This document shows, in pieces, positions 34,365-45,524 of a stretch of 64,000 nucleotides of DNA. Position 1 is the first letter of the stretch; each line of letters begins with the position of its first letter. The notes beneath the pieces are model-generated. The model was not told where the DNA came from, ran no database searches, and saw only the letters and a list, made by a program, of their open reading frames with translations. Made by a program: the position numbers and the translations under genes. This stretch comes from Sabellastarte sp. h YS-2021 (Eukaryota > Annelida > Polychaeta > Sabellida > Sabellidae), in contig OZ024927.1 in assembly GCA_964017235.1 (NCBI GenBank), forward strand, positions 29,531,160-29,595,159, in the 5' to 3' direction.

Positions 34365-34425
34365 CACTCCTCAAGCAATAGTTCTAATAGTTCAGGTACA
34401 GTAGATTAAGACAATGATCCAAAAT
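34365..34425 (+). pseudogene. decayed third copy of the exon B 3' part
   Basis: Translates as HSSSNSSNSSGTVD, a stop (TAA, one change from CAA), then DNDPK, ending in phase 1 at AAAT|GTAAGT. Order and ending parallel exon B (LDVQDNPK) and its second copy (LDQLDDPE). There is no usable AG acceptor just upstream, so it is read as a dead exon. Similarity is clear at the protein level and weak at the DNA level. Confidence 0.5.
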
Positions 34426-35519
34426 GTAAGTCAAAACAATATTTTCATAATGGGAAAGTCTTTAACAGACACAATTCAGTTCTAACTGGAATACATAAGA
34501 AACTTGTTCAAAAAGTCCAAAAGTCATTTCTCTCCAAAAGGTGTTCTTGTAAAGTATCCTACTCATTCCATCTACTTCTATCTCAATTTGATGAATATAT
34601 TCATGTTCGGGGCCTGTTACAACTGATTTTATATTAATAACTTATTTGGTATGACCCTGCATTTTTGTTTCAACTTCAGACTTATTTTGTATCACTGACT
34701 TATGTTGTAGTATATTACTTGGCTGACTTATTTTGAATCAGAAATTCACATATTACATCACAAATTAGTGTGCAAAATTTTGACCAATACAAAATAAGTT
34801 GTTACATGGACAAATAGTTTTCTATCAAGTATTACTTGTTATGTAGTACTTGATATATTGTGTATCCACTATTGAATTATTTTGTATCACTGACTTGTTT
34901 TATAGTGAAATTGCCTTATTTTGTAAAATAGCCTGGCCTTATTACATTGAAAATAGTTTTGGCATTTATTGTATCCTTAATGAGATGCAAAATTTGGTTT
35001 TACATTCCAAATGACAACTGAATTCACTTATATGTGTGTAAGCCTTGAATTTCCTGTCCAGAAAAAAATAGCAAAAAATTAGTTCCACAGTTTCATGCTT
35101 AAGTGTCATAATTACTGGACCTTTAGCTTGATGTTTTCATTTTTCAATTATCCTAACACATGAAGTTCATTTCCTAAAGATTAATTTTGACAAATGGCTG
35201 TGCATGCCATTTCAAAGATTAAAAAAGTACAGTTTATCTCCATTCAAATCACATTCATTTAAGAAGAATTTGTTGTAAATAATTTTCAGGTTTCATGTCT
35301 TTTTAAGGCCTTTTTAAAAGAAATTTGACCGGTTATCTCAAGATCAAGGTCATTGAGAAGTACACATGATTACCTAGTCCCTTCACATTCACATTAATAT
35401 GACTGAGTAGAATGGTACTGGTCAAAAGGCCAAACATAGGCTTCTTATAACCATTTCAGCAGCTAAAATCATGTCAGAACAGGCTCTCAGTAAATTCCAC
35501 ATGGTGTCTTCAGCTGGAA
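34426..35519. other. intron 2, no gene
   Basis: AT-rich intron with several scattered ATTTTGTATCACTGACTTA-like phrases between about 34680 and 34920. No coding feature. Confidence 0.5.
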
Positions 35520-35680
35520 CCGAAACCACAACCACTGAGGTAGAAGTCAAGGGACTCGAAATGTCAAACTTGTTGACTGAGCTTGGCCACCAAATACCTA
35601 CCAGCCAAAAAAGGTCAAAGTTTGGATTTTTACAGTCCCTTCAACAACTATGGTCATACCAGAATATGGTCTTGGTCCAT
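35520..35680 (+). repeat. diverged direct repeat, left copy
   Basis: Shares GAAACCACAACCACTGA, TTGGCC-CCA, CTACCA, TTTGG-TTTT and GGTCATA in order with 37406-37535. The two copies flank the truncated CR1 and the repeat nested in it. It could be an old tandem duplication of intron or two copies of an unrecognised element. Confidence 0.55.
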
Positions 35681-35689
35681 ATATAGTGT

Positions 35690-35909
35690 GTACAAAAATC
35701 ATAGAAGTGAATCTGATGATGTGTTGCTTGAAGTCCCGCACTTTGCCCCAATATTTAAATCGACAAAGCATTTTGGCCTCAGCTTTGCATATGATGCCCC
35801 ACGGATTTGGAATGATCTGCCTGATGATGTACACTCAGCCAAGTCTCTCTCTTCATTCAGACAGAAGTTAAAAATCTATCTCTGTGCAAAAGCTTACCCA
35901 CCCTAGTTT
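35690..35909 (+). pseudogene. 5'-truncated CR1 LINE, last ~70 codons
   Basis: Encodes VPHFAPIFKSTKHFGLSFAY and onward to AKAYPP and a TAG, closely matching the C terminus of the intact CR1 frame. The 3' UTR of this copy resumes at 37262 after an inserted repeat. Confidence 0.85.
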
Positions 35910-35910
35910 T

Positions 35911-37232
35911 TACCCCACAGCCCTTAAGGGCTGTCGGGGTATTTTTTTTCACCCATGGTGTTCGGATGGGCGGACGGGCGGGCAAGCTGCGGGAAAAAGT
36001 TTGTCCAGGCTGTATCTCAGAAACCGTAAGGTGTAGGAAGTTGATACTTGGTAGGGACATTGGTTAGGGGGTGTAGGTGTGCAACGTCATGGTGTGACCT
36101 TGATTTGACCTTTGACCTTGCCATAGTGACCTTGACCTACAAAATGTTGTCAGGGCTATATCTCGGAAACCATAAGGTGTAGGAAGTTGAGGCTTGGTAG
36201 GGACATTGGTTATTGGGTGTAGGTGTGCAACATTATGGTGTGACCTTGATTTGACCTTTGATCTTGCCATAGTGACCTTGACCTATAAAATCTTTTCCGG
36301 GCTATATCTCGGAAACCGTAAGGTGTAGGAAGTTGATACTTGGCAGGGACATTAGTTAGGGGGTGTAGGTGTGCACTGTCATGGTGTGACCTTGATTTAA
36401 CCTTTGATGTTGGCATAGTGATCTTGACTTATAAAATCTTGTCCAGGCTATATCTCGGAAACCATAAGGTGTAGGAAGTTGATACTTGGTAGGGACATTG
36501 GTTAGGGGTGTATGTGTGCAGCGTCATGGTTTAACCTTGATTTGATCATTGACCTTGCCATAGTGACCTTGACCTATAAAATCTTGTTTGGGCTGTATCT
36601 CAGAAACCGTAAGGTGTAATAAGTTGATACTTTGTACGGACATTGGTTAAGGTATCTAGGTATGCAATGTCATGATGTGACCTTGATTTGACCTTTGACC
36701 TTGTCATAGTGACCATGAGTTTTGCAAATCTTGTCTGGGTTATTTCTTTGATTCCATAAGGTGTAGAAGGTTGACACTTGGTAGGGACATTAGAGGGTGT
36801 AGGTGTGCATCATGGTTTGACCTTTTTGCTCTGCCAAAGTTTTGTGTACCTGCCATATTTGAGACATCTTTCTCTTATGACAAAGATATATGGATTGCTG
36901 CAACTGATTGTTATATGCACTTTTACATAATTGTGCTTTTTCCATTGACAGCTTTTCTCCAATTAATAAATTTTATAGCCTTATAGTTTTAGTTTGCTGA
37001 TTAATACTGTCATCTTGCTATTGAATTGCCTTGTTTTAGTACTTTATCTTTACATACATTTTCTTTCTCTTAGATGTTATTTTCTCTATTTAAACATTAT
37101 TTGGAGCTTTTTATAACTGACACTGCTCTGAAAATATCCAGATCTTTTAGTGTTTCACCACTTCTATATCTCATGGTGTTGAAAACTACTTCCCCAGGCT
37201 CTGGGGTACAGGCATCTCTGATGCTATTTTCT
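35911..37232 (+). mobile_element. dispersed repeat family with ~145-bp internal units, copy A
   Basis: Begins with a hairpin (TACCCCACAGCCCTTAAGGG, arms meeting at TTAA, 35911-35941), followed by about six tandem units of 144-147 bases. Each contains TATCTCGGAAACC, TAAGGTGTAGGAAGTTGA and TGTGACCTTGATTTGACC. A unique AT-rich tail continues to about 37232. It sits inside the 3' UTR of a truncated CR1. Copies B (47917-48854) and C (57392-58250, reversed) share hairpin, units and tail order. No protein is encoded. The hairpin end recalls rolling-circle elements, but no Helitron end signature was confirmed, so the class is open. Confidence 0.8.
36106..36118 (-). promoter_or_regulatory. perfect DR1 nuclear-receptor site inside the repeat (representative)
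   Basis: TGACCTTTGACCT is the reverse complement of AGGTCAAAGGTCA, the ideal HNF4/RXR-type direct repeat with one-base spacing. Identical sites occur at 36689-36701, 48177-48189, 48322-48334, 57918-57930 and 58056-58068, all in copies of the same element. Monomer TGACCTTGA (NR5A/ERR-type) sites alternate with them. Binding is inference from the motif. Confidence 0.5.
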
Positions 37233-37261
37233 GCTCTTGTCTCAGGCTTTTTTCTGTGGCG

Positions 37262-37375
37262 CTGACCCCTGCTATGTCATTGGTTTAATGATTGTGGATC
37301 TCTGCTTTTTGGTATTACGCACCTTAGAGTCTGTCCCTAGATAGGGATTAAGTGCTACAAAAGTACTATTACAAT
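37262..37375 (+). mobile_element. 3' UTR end of the truncated CR1
   Basis: CGCACCTTAGAGTCTGTC and GGGATTAAGTGCTACAAAAG match the intact CR1 3' UTR (CGCCTTAGAGTCCATC, GAGATTAAGCGCTATAAAAG). This shows that 35690-37375 was one LINE insertion later split by repeat copy A. Confidence 0.8.
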
Positions 37376-37405
37376 GACAATCCCATGTTTGCCTTGTGTT
37401 GTACT

Positions 37406-37535
37406 TGAAACCACAACCACTGAAGTGACACCCTGGGAAAATGTGAATCCTGTTTATTTGGCCTCCAGTCACTACCAACAAAATGATTAAGATTTGGGTT
37501 TTGATATTCCTTTCACAATTTAAGGTCATATCAAC
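37406..37535 (+). repeat. diverged direct repeat, right copy
   Basis: Partner of 35520-35680, about 65-70% similar by eye. Confidence 0.55.
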
Positions 37536-38370
37536 AGAGATTGGAGTTTAGTGATGTTAAACCAAAAACTTGTGAACCACAAGGTCTTTGAGACCTAAGG
37601 TCTTACAACAATTGTTAAAAATAATTGAGGAACAAACTACAGACTAATTGAAAAAAATAGAAACAAGTATATCTTTTCCCTTAAAAAAATTAAATTGTTT
37701 TAGTATTTTTCATGGAACCAACTGCAACAGATAAGTAACTTTTAAATGGAATCAAATAAGCCACCCAACTTATCACTATTGTATTTCTGCACTTTTAACT
37801 AGGTTTCTATGTCTTGATTGTGTGCCATCGTTTTAAAAAATGTTATCTAGGCCTGAATTATCTTTGATCACTAGTAGACCTTAGGCTAGATTCAAAACAG
37901 ATCTCAAGTCTTAGCAAAAACTCAACTATGTTTTCTCTTAGGTTTTGTCTCGGCTGAATTTTTAAACAAGTTAGGACTCACAAAAGAAGTTTTAACTGTC
38001 AATCAAAATCTTGTGCAATATTAATAAAGCACTAGGACTACGTGAAGGAAACAATTATATCATCTTTCAGTAAAACATATATTTAACTCAAAGCTTAAAG
38101 TTCAGTCTTTAGTGAATCTGAACAAAGAAAAAGGTCTAAAGTCTGAGACATTCAAGTTCTGAGACAGGATACCTAGCATTCATGATTCAGGTCCAATCCA
38201 TTCATTAGAATCAGGCATCTCATTGAAATACAAAAAAAAAATAGTTCTAAAAAAATCTTGTGCAGGTATTCTGCACTTGTTGTTAATTTGAAACCAGCAG
38301 GTGATATTTAGGAAACTTTACTGGTAAACTACCAATTAGAAAATATAATTGCTTTTATATTTTTTTACAG
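37536..38370 (+). other. end of intron 2, no gene
   Basis: AT-rich intron ending in a strong pyrimidine tract and acceptor (TATTTTTTTACAG, AG at 38369-38370). Confidence 0.65.
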
Positions 38371-39236
38371 AGCCAACGACAACGGACACCTACCGTGTTC
38401 AATCAAACAGCCGCCCAGCAAATCAACATTATACCAACAATAAAAACTCGAAAGCAGCCAAACAGCTATACAACACATCTCCTTCCCTCAGTACTGGTAT
38501 AGACATTCAAAACGCCAAGAACAAGGGAATGTATAACCATAGTTACACTCCTTTGACTACCTTTAGTAGTTTGCCACACTCGGTGGAAATACAACAGACA
38601 AAGCTAGATAATAGTGCTCACCAGCAGGGGTTGCTGTGGGGAAACAGGTCTGAAAGCTTTGGCAACATAGACAATGGCAAAGGACAGTATCAGGCAATGA
38701 GAACTGCTGGTAGTCAGAAGAGTAACGGAGGAAATATGTGCCGTGAGTACATATCTAGTCACAACAAAGGTCCATTCGAAGAACAGTTAGTGTATTTTCC
38801 AGTGAATCAAGGTGGTGAACAGCTGAATAAAAACACTCCTCAAAATGGGAATAACCAGCTAAGTCGGACTGGTAACCAGAATGAATCCTGGATGGGGAGG
38901 GAAGGCAGTATTCGAGCAACACAAGATGGTCGCCGCCACCTGTTTGGCAACCATCCCTTTTCTGATGACCCCTTACATGAAGATGATAAAAATTTGACCC
39001 TAAGTGGACAGAAAAGTGCATTCCGGGCTCCGGGAAGTGTAAATAACACATTGAACAGTAAGAAGAAAGAAGTGAGGTTTGCCGATAAGTGTCTGGAACT
39101 CCATGGACGCTGTAATAGTGATGGGGAAGAGGCAACAGAGTCTGTGGATGACTTGAGTGAAGATGGAGTGAGTATTACATCAGGAAGCTACGTTCTTGTC
39201 TCCGAGAATGGATTAACAGGAGATACCTTTGTGTGA
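38371..39236 (+). CDS. protocadherin, exon C (distal cytoplasmic tail and stop)
   Basis: Acceptor AG at 38369-38370; the first two bases complete Lys968 with the last base of exon B, and the frame then runs to TGA at 39234-39236 (Val1255). The segment is polar, Asn/Ser/Gln-rich and probably disordered. Near the end is KKEVRF (residues 1199-1204), a fit to the PP1-docking RVxF consensus. Vertebrate delta1 protocadherins carry a PP1-binding motif, RRVTF, in conserved motif 3. An acidic stretch follows (GEEATESVDDLSED), and the protein ends in DTFV, a class I PDZ-ligand pattern (Thr at -2, Val at 0). Thus this exon probably carries the signalling and scaffold contacts. The motif readings are direct; the partners are inferred. 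Confidence 0.93.
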
Positions 39237-41190
39237 TTAGCTAGCTATTGTCAACAGAAAATACCATCATATGATTGGCTACAAGTTACTTTGCACAGGA
39301 AATACCTATTTGATTCACTGGAAGTAACTGTTAACAAGAGATATATTTGTATGACAGGTGGGAAGCGATGTCCTTGACTCACTCAGTATGTTAGTTAGCA
39401 GGACATACTTTCAGTGTGATTTGCTGATCACTACTCTGAACAGCAGATAACTTTGTGAGATTGACTAGAATGTTTTAAAGTAAAGAGTTCTGTTAGAAGA
39501 ATACTTGTACTTACTAAACTGGGATATGTTGCAAGTAAAATTTGACCAGAACCTTATATGTGAAAGGGATTTAGCTGCTGAATTTAAGCTAGACAGTGTT
39601 CATGATATAGGTTTTATCTACAGTGTGGAGTCATGGCATTCCATTAGAAAATATGAATATCATACTAAGTATAATTCAAAATGAAGAAACATAATATGTA
39701 GTGTTTTGGTCAATGATTGCTTGACTCTAACCTCTGTTGTTTCAAATTTAGCTCAAGACAGCCTGCAGGAAACAACTGGTAGCTCTTCACAAGGTGACTA
39801 CAGTTAAAGAAAACAAATAACCTAAATTTGACTGTACAACTTTTGCAAATAATCTAAAATAACATTGGTCTTTATTGTACAACTTTTGCAAATAAGTTTA
39901 AATAACATTGATCTTTATTGGTAAAGTGTGGTTGAATAATTTTGAACACAAGTGTGTGGCATCAATCACTGATGCTTGTATCTAGAAGCTGTAGGTTGGT
40001 CTTTCTACTCCCATTTGTGGTCTGGTCATTCATAATTTTCAAACGCTAGCCCACCAGGCATCAATTTGAAATATCTATTTGAAAGAGTGTTTGGACAGTG
40101 TAATCTAGGTGTTATGTAGCTGGGATTTATATGTATCTAGGTGATACTTTAGAACTTTACAGATCTCTGGGCTCCCACTTTACTAAAATGAAGAGGTCAG
40201 GTCAAATGTGAAGCAAAAAATAGTTTTTGGATCAGCATTCTTAAAACAATTGATCAGATTTTTAAATTATATTTTGGATTAAATTTTGGATCCAGACAGG
40301 TCAAAAATGGCCATCAGAAGATGTATCCAAGAAGATAATGAATATTTTAGTCAGTCCGTATACAGAGGCAGAAGGTATTTTTGTGGACAGATGCACTCTC
40401 TCGATTTGCTAAGTGATAAAAAACTCTGTCTGAAAGTTTTGACAGTTAAAAAAATATGTGATCTTTTTCAGCTCAAGAGATCTCTCCTTTGTGAATAACT
40501 ATTTGATCTGCTTGATTAAAACTTTTTTTTGTCAAACTTAACCTGATCTTGATGTAATTTAAACCTGTTTTTGTGAATACCAGCTCTCAATTGAAACACT
40601 AATTGACATGTAAATTGTACTTGTGGCAAAACCAGAAAACAAACGTCAAAATACCAATACCATAAACACATTCCTATATACAGGTGAAATTTAAGTAGTG
40701 GAAGATGTATTTTGAATGACACACAAAGACATAATCATTAATATTGGTAGATTCCCATGTGTATTGGTTTGTTTACACAGTCCAGACCAAATTAAGTGAA
40801 ACTCTGTGGAGTATTATTGCCATTAAAATGATCAGTGTCTTTACAGGGTCTTGTCCACTGAAATATAATCCTGTTATCTGGAAAACCTGGTTATATGGAA
40901 GTACTTTTCGTGGTCTTTGAGTTTTAACCATAGAGGGTTCAAGGTATTACTAGTATTTCTATTGGTATATTCTATCGGCTGTTGAACCCACAAGGGGTTT
41001 CATTGTTCGTTATATCTTTGCATGCAAGACTTATGAGCCATATCGACTTTCAGACTTATCATGTTTTCATTGTTTGTCATAAATTTAATGTAATTATTGT
41101 ATATTACAGTAATTTATCATGCTGAAGCTTATTAATTTGCCATGTTTTTTTTTTATCTTCATATCATTGCATAAAATCACTTTTGTGCCA
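39237..41190 (+). other. 3' UTR and downstream flank of the protocadherin
   Basis: No gene. Part is probably 3' UTR, but no AATAAA occurs in the first 1.5 kb; ATTAAA variants are at 40278-40283 and 40515-40520. A 43-base tandem duplication lies at 39833-39919. The polyadenylation site is undetermined. Confidence 0.45.
39833..39919. repeat. tandem duplication, 43-base unit x2
   Basis: TGTACAACTTTTGCAAATAA and the following ~23 bases are repeated head to tail with few changes. It probably lies in the protocadherin 3' UTR. Confidence 0.8.
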
Positions 41191-41560
41191 GGGGCAGATT
41201 TCACGAAGCCTCCTTTGGAAAGGACCTCCTTTAGTAAAGGAAGGTACTTTTTATTCCTTTGGGAAGGCTACCTGAAAATTCAGTTTCACAAAGCCTCCTT
41301 TAATTCTCCTTACCAAAGGTCTTCCTTGAAACTTAAGGAGGGAGCAGATGTTCATTAAAATTATTAAACATTCCTTGAAGGACACTTTCTTAAATTTAAG
41401 GTAGGTGCTTAGCTTCTTTGAAATTTAAGGGAGTTTTCAAGGTCTCTTTTAAGGAAGGAGGCCTTGTGAAACTGAGAATTTTCAAAGGAAGGAGAAATTC
41501 AAGGAAATCCTTAAATTTAAGGTGATGTTTATCTTCAGGAGACTTCGTGAAACCGGCCCC
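41191..41560. mobile_element. MITE with GGGGC...TTTCACGAAG ends, 370 bp
   Basis: Left end GGGGCAGATTTCACGAAGCC; right end reverse-complemented GGGGCCGGTTTCACGAAGTC. The interior consists of AAGGAGG/CCTCCTT and TTAAATTTAAGG variants in both orientations. No coding capacity; no clear target duplication. Confidence 0.85.
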
Positions 41561-41735
41561 AGAAGTCAGAATTCATTCCATTGGACATCATATTGCCAGG
41601 ACTTTACAAAAAAAACTTTGTCTGATAAGACAATAAGTAACATGTTGAGTAGGCCTTCACTAAATATGACAACCATAAGTACTTGTTTCTTAACTATGTG
41701 GTCTTGGGTTTGAGTCCATGAATGTAAGCATTCCT

Positions 41736-42323
41736 GGGCCCGTATTCATGAAAGGTCTTAGCCAGGGCTTATATAGGCTTAAAGTTGAGACTTTTGTCTC
41801 AAGTTTCTGCCCAAAACCTGCTAAGACTTTTATCTTAGGCTTAGTGGTATTCACAAAGAATTTAAGACTGGTCTTAGGCTTAGCCAAGGGCTCAACTTTA
41901 AGACTGGTTAGTAGTGGGCTTAAATTTTGTAAAGAGGACTTAAATATGGCCGCCATAAACTTTTCTCCACTTCAAAATTTGAAATGGCTGTAAGTAAAGT
42001 ATAATTATACAGAACATCTCACTATAGCAGTCTTTGGAAGTTTATATGTGGTAACAAGGTTTTCCATTTCAAAACAGCACTTTTCCTTAGATAAAATGCA
42101 TTAAATGAAGGATATATGTCACCAATAGTATAGTTTGAATAGAAAAGAAAGTCACATGACACAGAAAACCACTGTGGTTATTTGATAATCTTGGACTTAG
42201 CTAAGTCACCCTTTGTGAAAATGGTTTTAAGACAAAACTTAGCTGAGACAAAAGTCTTAGCTTTAAGACTGGATTTAACCCTAAGACCTGGCTATGTCTA
42301 AGACCTTTCGTGAATACAGGCCC
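41736..42323. mobile_element. MITE with GGGCC(C/T)GTATTCA ends, 588 bp
   Basis: Left end GGGCCCGTATTCATGAAAGG; right end reverse-complemented GGGCCTGTATTCACGAAAGG, both continuing TCTTAG. Subterminal CTTAAGAC and GTCTTAG repeats occupy about 170 bases on each side. The centre is unique AT-rich sequence. A short GC patch (ATGGCCGCC) produces spurious open frames. Confidence 0.85.
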
Positions 42324-43151
42324 TGAAGTTTTGTCCTGAAAAGACCCTAGTTTGCTTTTGGTTCACTTATTATGACAATTCCATACTAAATAACCAGCAA
42401 TCTAAAATCCAGTGTTACTTCTTAGTTTAAGCAAAACAGATTCTGTAGAACTAAAATCTGGCTTTCATATATACCTGGGATAGTTTTTTTTTATAAAATT
42501 TTAATATTTGTACAATGAAATTAATTGAGTAATAATAGAGTCAGGTTTTAAATCTATTACCAGGAAAACAATAAATTAATAACGTGCATGATAATATTAA
42601 AATATTAAAGTGTGTTCACTGTTGTTATAATAAGTTATTTTGTTGACATATTTCTTTAATTATATTTGCATATAATCTAATATAATTGAAAGTTAGCCAT
42701 TCATGCATAGCTCTACCTGTGAATGTGTGAAGATGCTTACAGGGAAAACAGAGTTTTTATGTTTAACAAATGAATGTTATATTTATTTTTTCCCATTGAA
42801 TAACTTACTTGTCAGTTGCATTATTCTACATACACATGATAACAAAATGGTAGTTTTATATTTGTCACTCTACTATTTAAGTTTAAAACTTATCAAGTAA
42901 TGTTTTGTCTCATGCACACAAACCAATCTCAAAGAGTAATTTAAGAGATTTATAGAATACCTTTCAAATTTTCTACAATACTCTGTCATATGCCTTTGAA
43001 ATTCACCTGTTCTAATTTCTGTCATCAGATATAAAAAATAATTTCTAGCTATCCAAATTGTTGTACACAGAATAGTTTTGTCCATGTATGACCCAGGTGG
43101 TAATAACCTCATGTTTCAGTAGTGTAGGGAGAAATTTAAAAAGCAGGTATC
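42324..43151. other. intergenic, no gene
   Basis: AT-rich; nothing recognised. Confidence 0.6.
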
Positions 43152-43608
43152 TACCGTATTTATTCATATAAACACCCCAGGGGTGATATATTTTTTAAAA
43201 GGAGGGGCGACTATAACCTATTAAAAAAATCAACTCTCGAGTGCAGCGGCACTGGGCAATAATGGACACTTTCAGTCTTGATCTAGCTTGTCAGTATGTA
43301 TAATAGTGAGAGAGCTTACGGTATTGGAAACAAACCTTAAATTTGAAGAAATTATAAAGTTTAACTCATATTTTTGCAAATTTCATTGCATCTGTGATGA
43401 AAATTGCTGTGTCTTGTTTTGATTTCTTTATTTCTCATAAGTGGTATTCAATTCGGGAAGTACTAAAATGCATCTTTTTTCAGAATCCCGGAATTGTAAA
43501 GGTGCTGGCTATTGAGATGTATGTAAAACCCTGAAATATGAACTTCGAAAAGGTAGAGAGGAGGGGGCAATTAATAGGGAGGGGGCGTTTGTACAGATAA
43601 ATACGGTA
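43152..43608. mobile_element. Tc1/mariner-like MITE, 457 bp
   Basis: TACCGTATTTATTCATATAA on the left matches the reverse complement of the right end (TACCGTATTTATCTGTACAA), each followed by AAC(A/G)CCCC. The outer TA at both ends would be the target duplication. A reverse open frame in it is not a gene. End fragments of this family are at 16981-17035 and 45210-45240. Confidence 0.75.
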
Positions 43609-45524
43609 CTTGAAAAATATTAATATTAATATAAATAAATTGTAATGCATAAAGTTTTCAGTGTTTTTTAATGTGGGCAACATTGTAGAGAAATATGTTA
43701 TATGCTTTTAAGATGGAATACAAAATAAAATCCAATAGAAACATATTGCTGTCTTAAAAAGACATTGAAATATGTTCTTTAAAGATTTCAGAATTTGTTA
43801 AATGTACCAAAATCTGTATTTCTTTACTTTTACAAGTATGTTGATCTTTGTAAACAGCATTTTATTGTGTCAAATCAATTGTGTTGAACTTGTCTGGTCA
43901 ACATTTACAAGTCTCTCACTCATGAGATACTGAGTTCTAATCCCATCAGTAAGTTGGTTAGCTGCTTGACAGCAGCCAGTGGTTTACATTGCCATCATAT
44001 GACTTAGCTCCACCACATAACTATGCTCTTGTTACACGATCCAATCCATGAAATATGTCTTACTACCAAACATCAAAATTAGTGATCATCACGTACTAGA
44101 GTTTATTCACTAAAGTGTGAGAAAGTGTTAAACATAGTTTTGCTCAGATGTTTCTTGCTTCTTATATTCAAATATATGTGTACTATTATTCATTGTACAT
44201 AAAACCATCCATACTATGTATATTCAAATGTCTCCCACTGTCTATTTAAAAAAATAAAACTTCTGTGTGAAAGATCAAAACCACTTTTTAATTTTTTCCT
44301 CAATTTATATTTCTTCAACATCTACAGTAAATCATACACTATTAAATTCCACTGTATAAAATTGTTAATATCTTTATAATTGCTTGAAAGGTATGAAGGA
44401 CCCCTTGACACCTGAATTTACATAGGCACGTATGTAATGCATTTTCAATACCATTCATTTGTATTAAATCATAATGACAGTGGTAGAATATTTCTCCCAC
44501 CTCCCAAACCTCTGGGTGCACCTCAGTTTATTCAGTTGTATAAGAGTATGATTGATCCTCTCAAGCAAACCAAGCAACCAAGGTAACATAATGAAAGGGC
44601 AAGATGTTTTCAAATCACACAAAAATGGAATTGTCATTAAGTGGCTCATGAAAGTGGAAATGAAGAGCAAGATTCTGGTTCTGTGTTGATGTAACACCAT
44701 TGATATAACTTTAACTTAAGGCTGACCCAAAACTGGAGTAAGGTATAGTCAAAATCACTTGAGATATTTATCTTTTAGGCACTATAGAGGCAGAGATCTT
44801 CAGTCAACTAGTCCAGGATTAGTTTCAGACATCTGTGTTGTACCACACAAATCATGAAAAGTTATAATACTTGACTTAAGGTCAACCTTAAGTTGAATGA
44901 AATTTTAAGTGTATTATATTATAACTACTTGAAACAGTTTTGACTTGAAGAGGATCTAGAATTTCCTATGCTTTTTCCAATGCAATTTCCCTTTTGGATA
45001 GTTAATATCAAAAGAGTAATGAACAATAAATAGCAATTAATTGAAAGTATGTATTGTGTAAAAATCATACACAGCGCTTTCAACTTTTTTAATATCCTTA
45101 CTGAAAAAAAACCCTTTCATTTATTCAACTTTCATGTGTTTGTGTTGATCATTTTGGTACTAGTGTTCATAATGTATTTTCAAAGTAATTTTTTTAATGA
45201 ACAGAAAGTATACTGTATTAATCCATATCAACGCCCTGGTGATGATGTATTTCTAAAGAAACTATAAACTTTTATTTCATATTTTTGTACATTTTAAGGT
45301 ATTTTTTATCTAAACTGCCATGGTTTGGTTCAATTTTCTTTGTTTCCTAGCTATTTCCAGTTATTCGATTGGGCATGTACTAAAACTAATAGATAAATAA
45401 AGTATGTTGCATTCATTCCCCAAAACCACAAATCAGTACTAAGTACTGAGTATAAATAAAAACTCAACCAAGGCCCAATACAAATATGATGAAGATCTTT
45501 TACAAATGATCCACATCACGACCC
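43609..45524. other. intergenic, no gene
   Basis: AT-rich. It holds a weak tRNA-like SINE head with B-box-like GAGTTCTAATCCC (about 43932-43944) and one MITE end fragment (45210-45240). No gene is supported. Confidence 0.55.

Noticed and set aside
38755-39135. 126-codon reverse frame opposite exon C
   Set aside because: Shadow of the real exon, whose frame is supported by splice phase and motifs.
41718-41993. 91-codon frame with METFVSSFCPKPAKTF-like text
   Set aside because: It lies within the inverted-repeat end of the 588-bp MITE; the mirror frame on the other strand is also open, as expected for the repeat.
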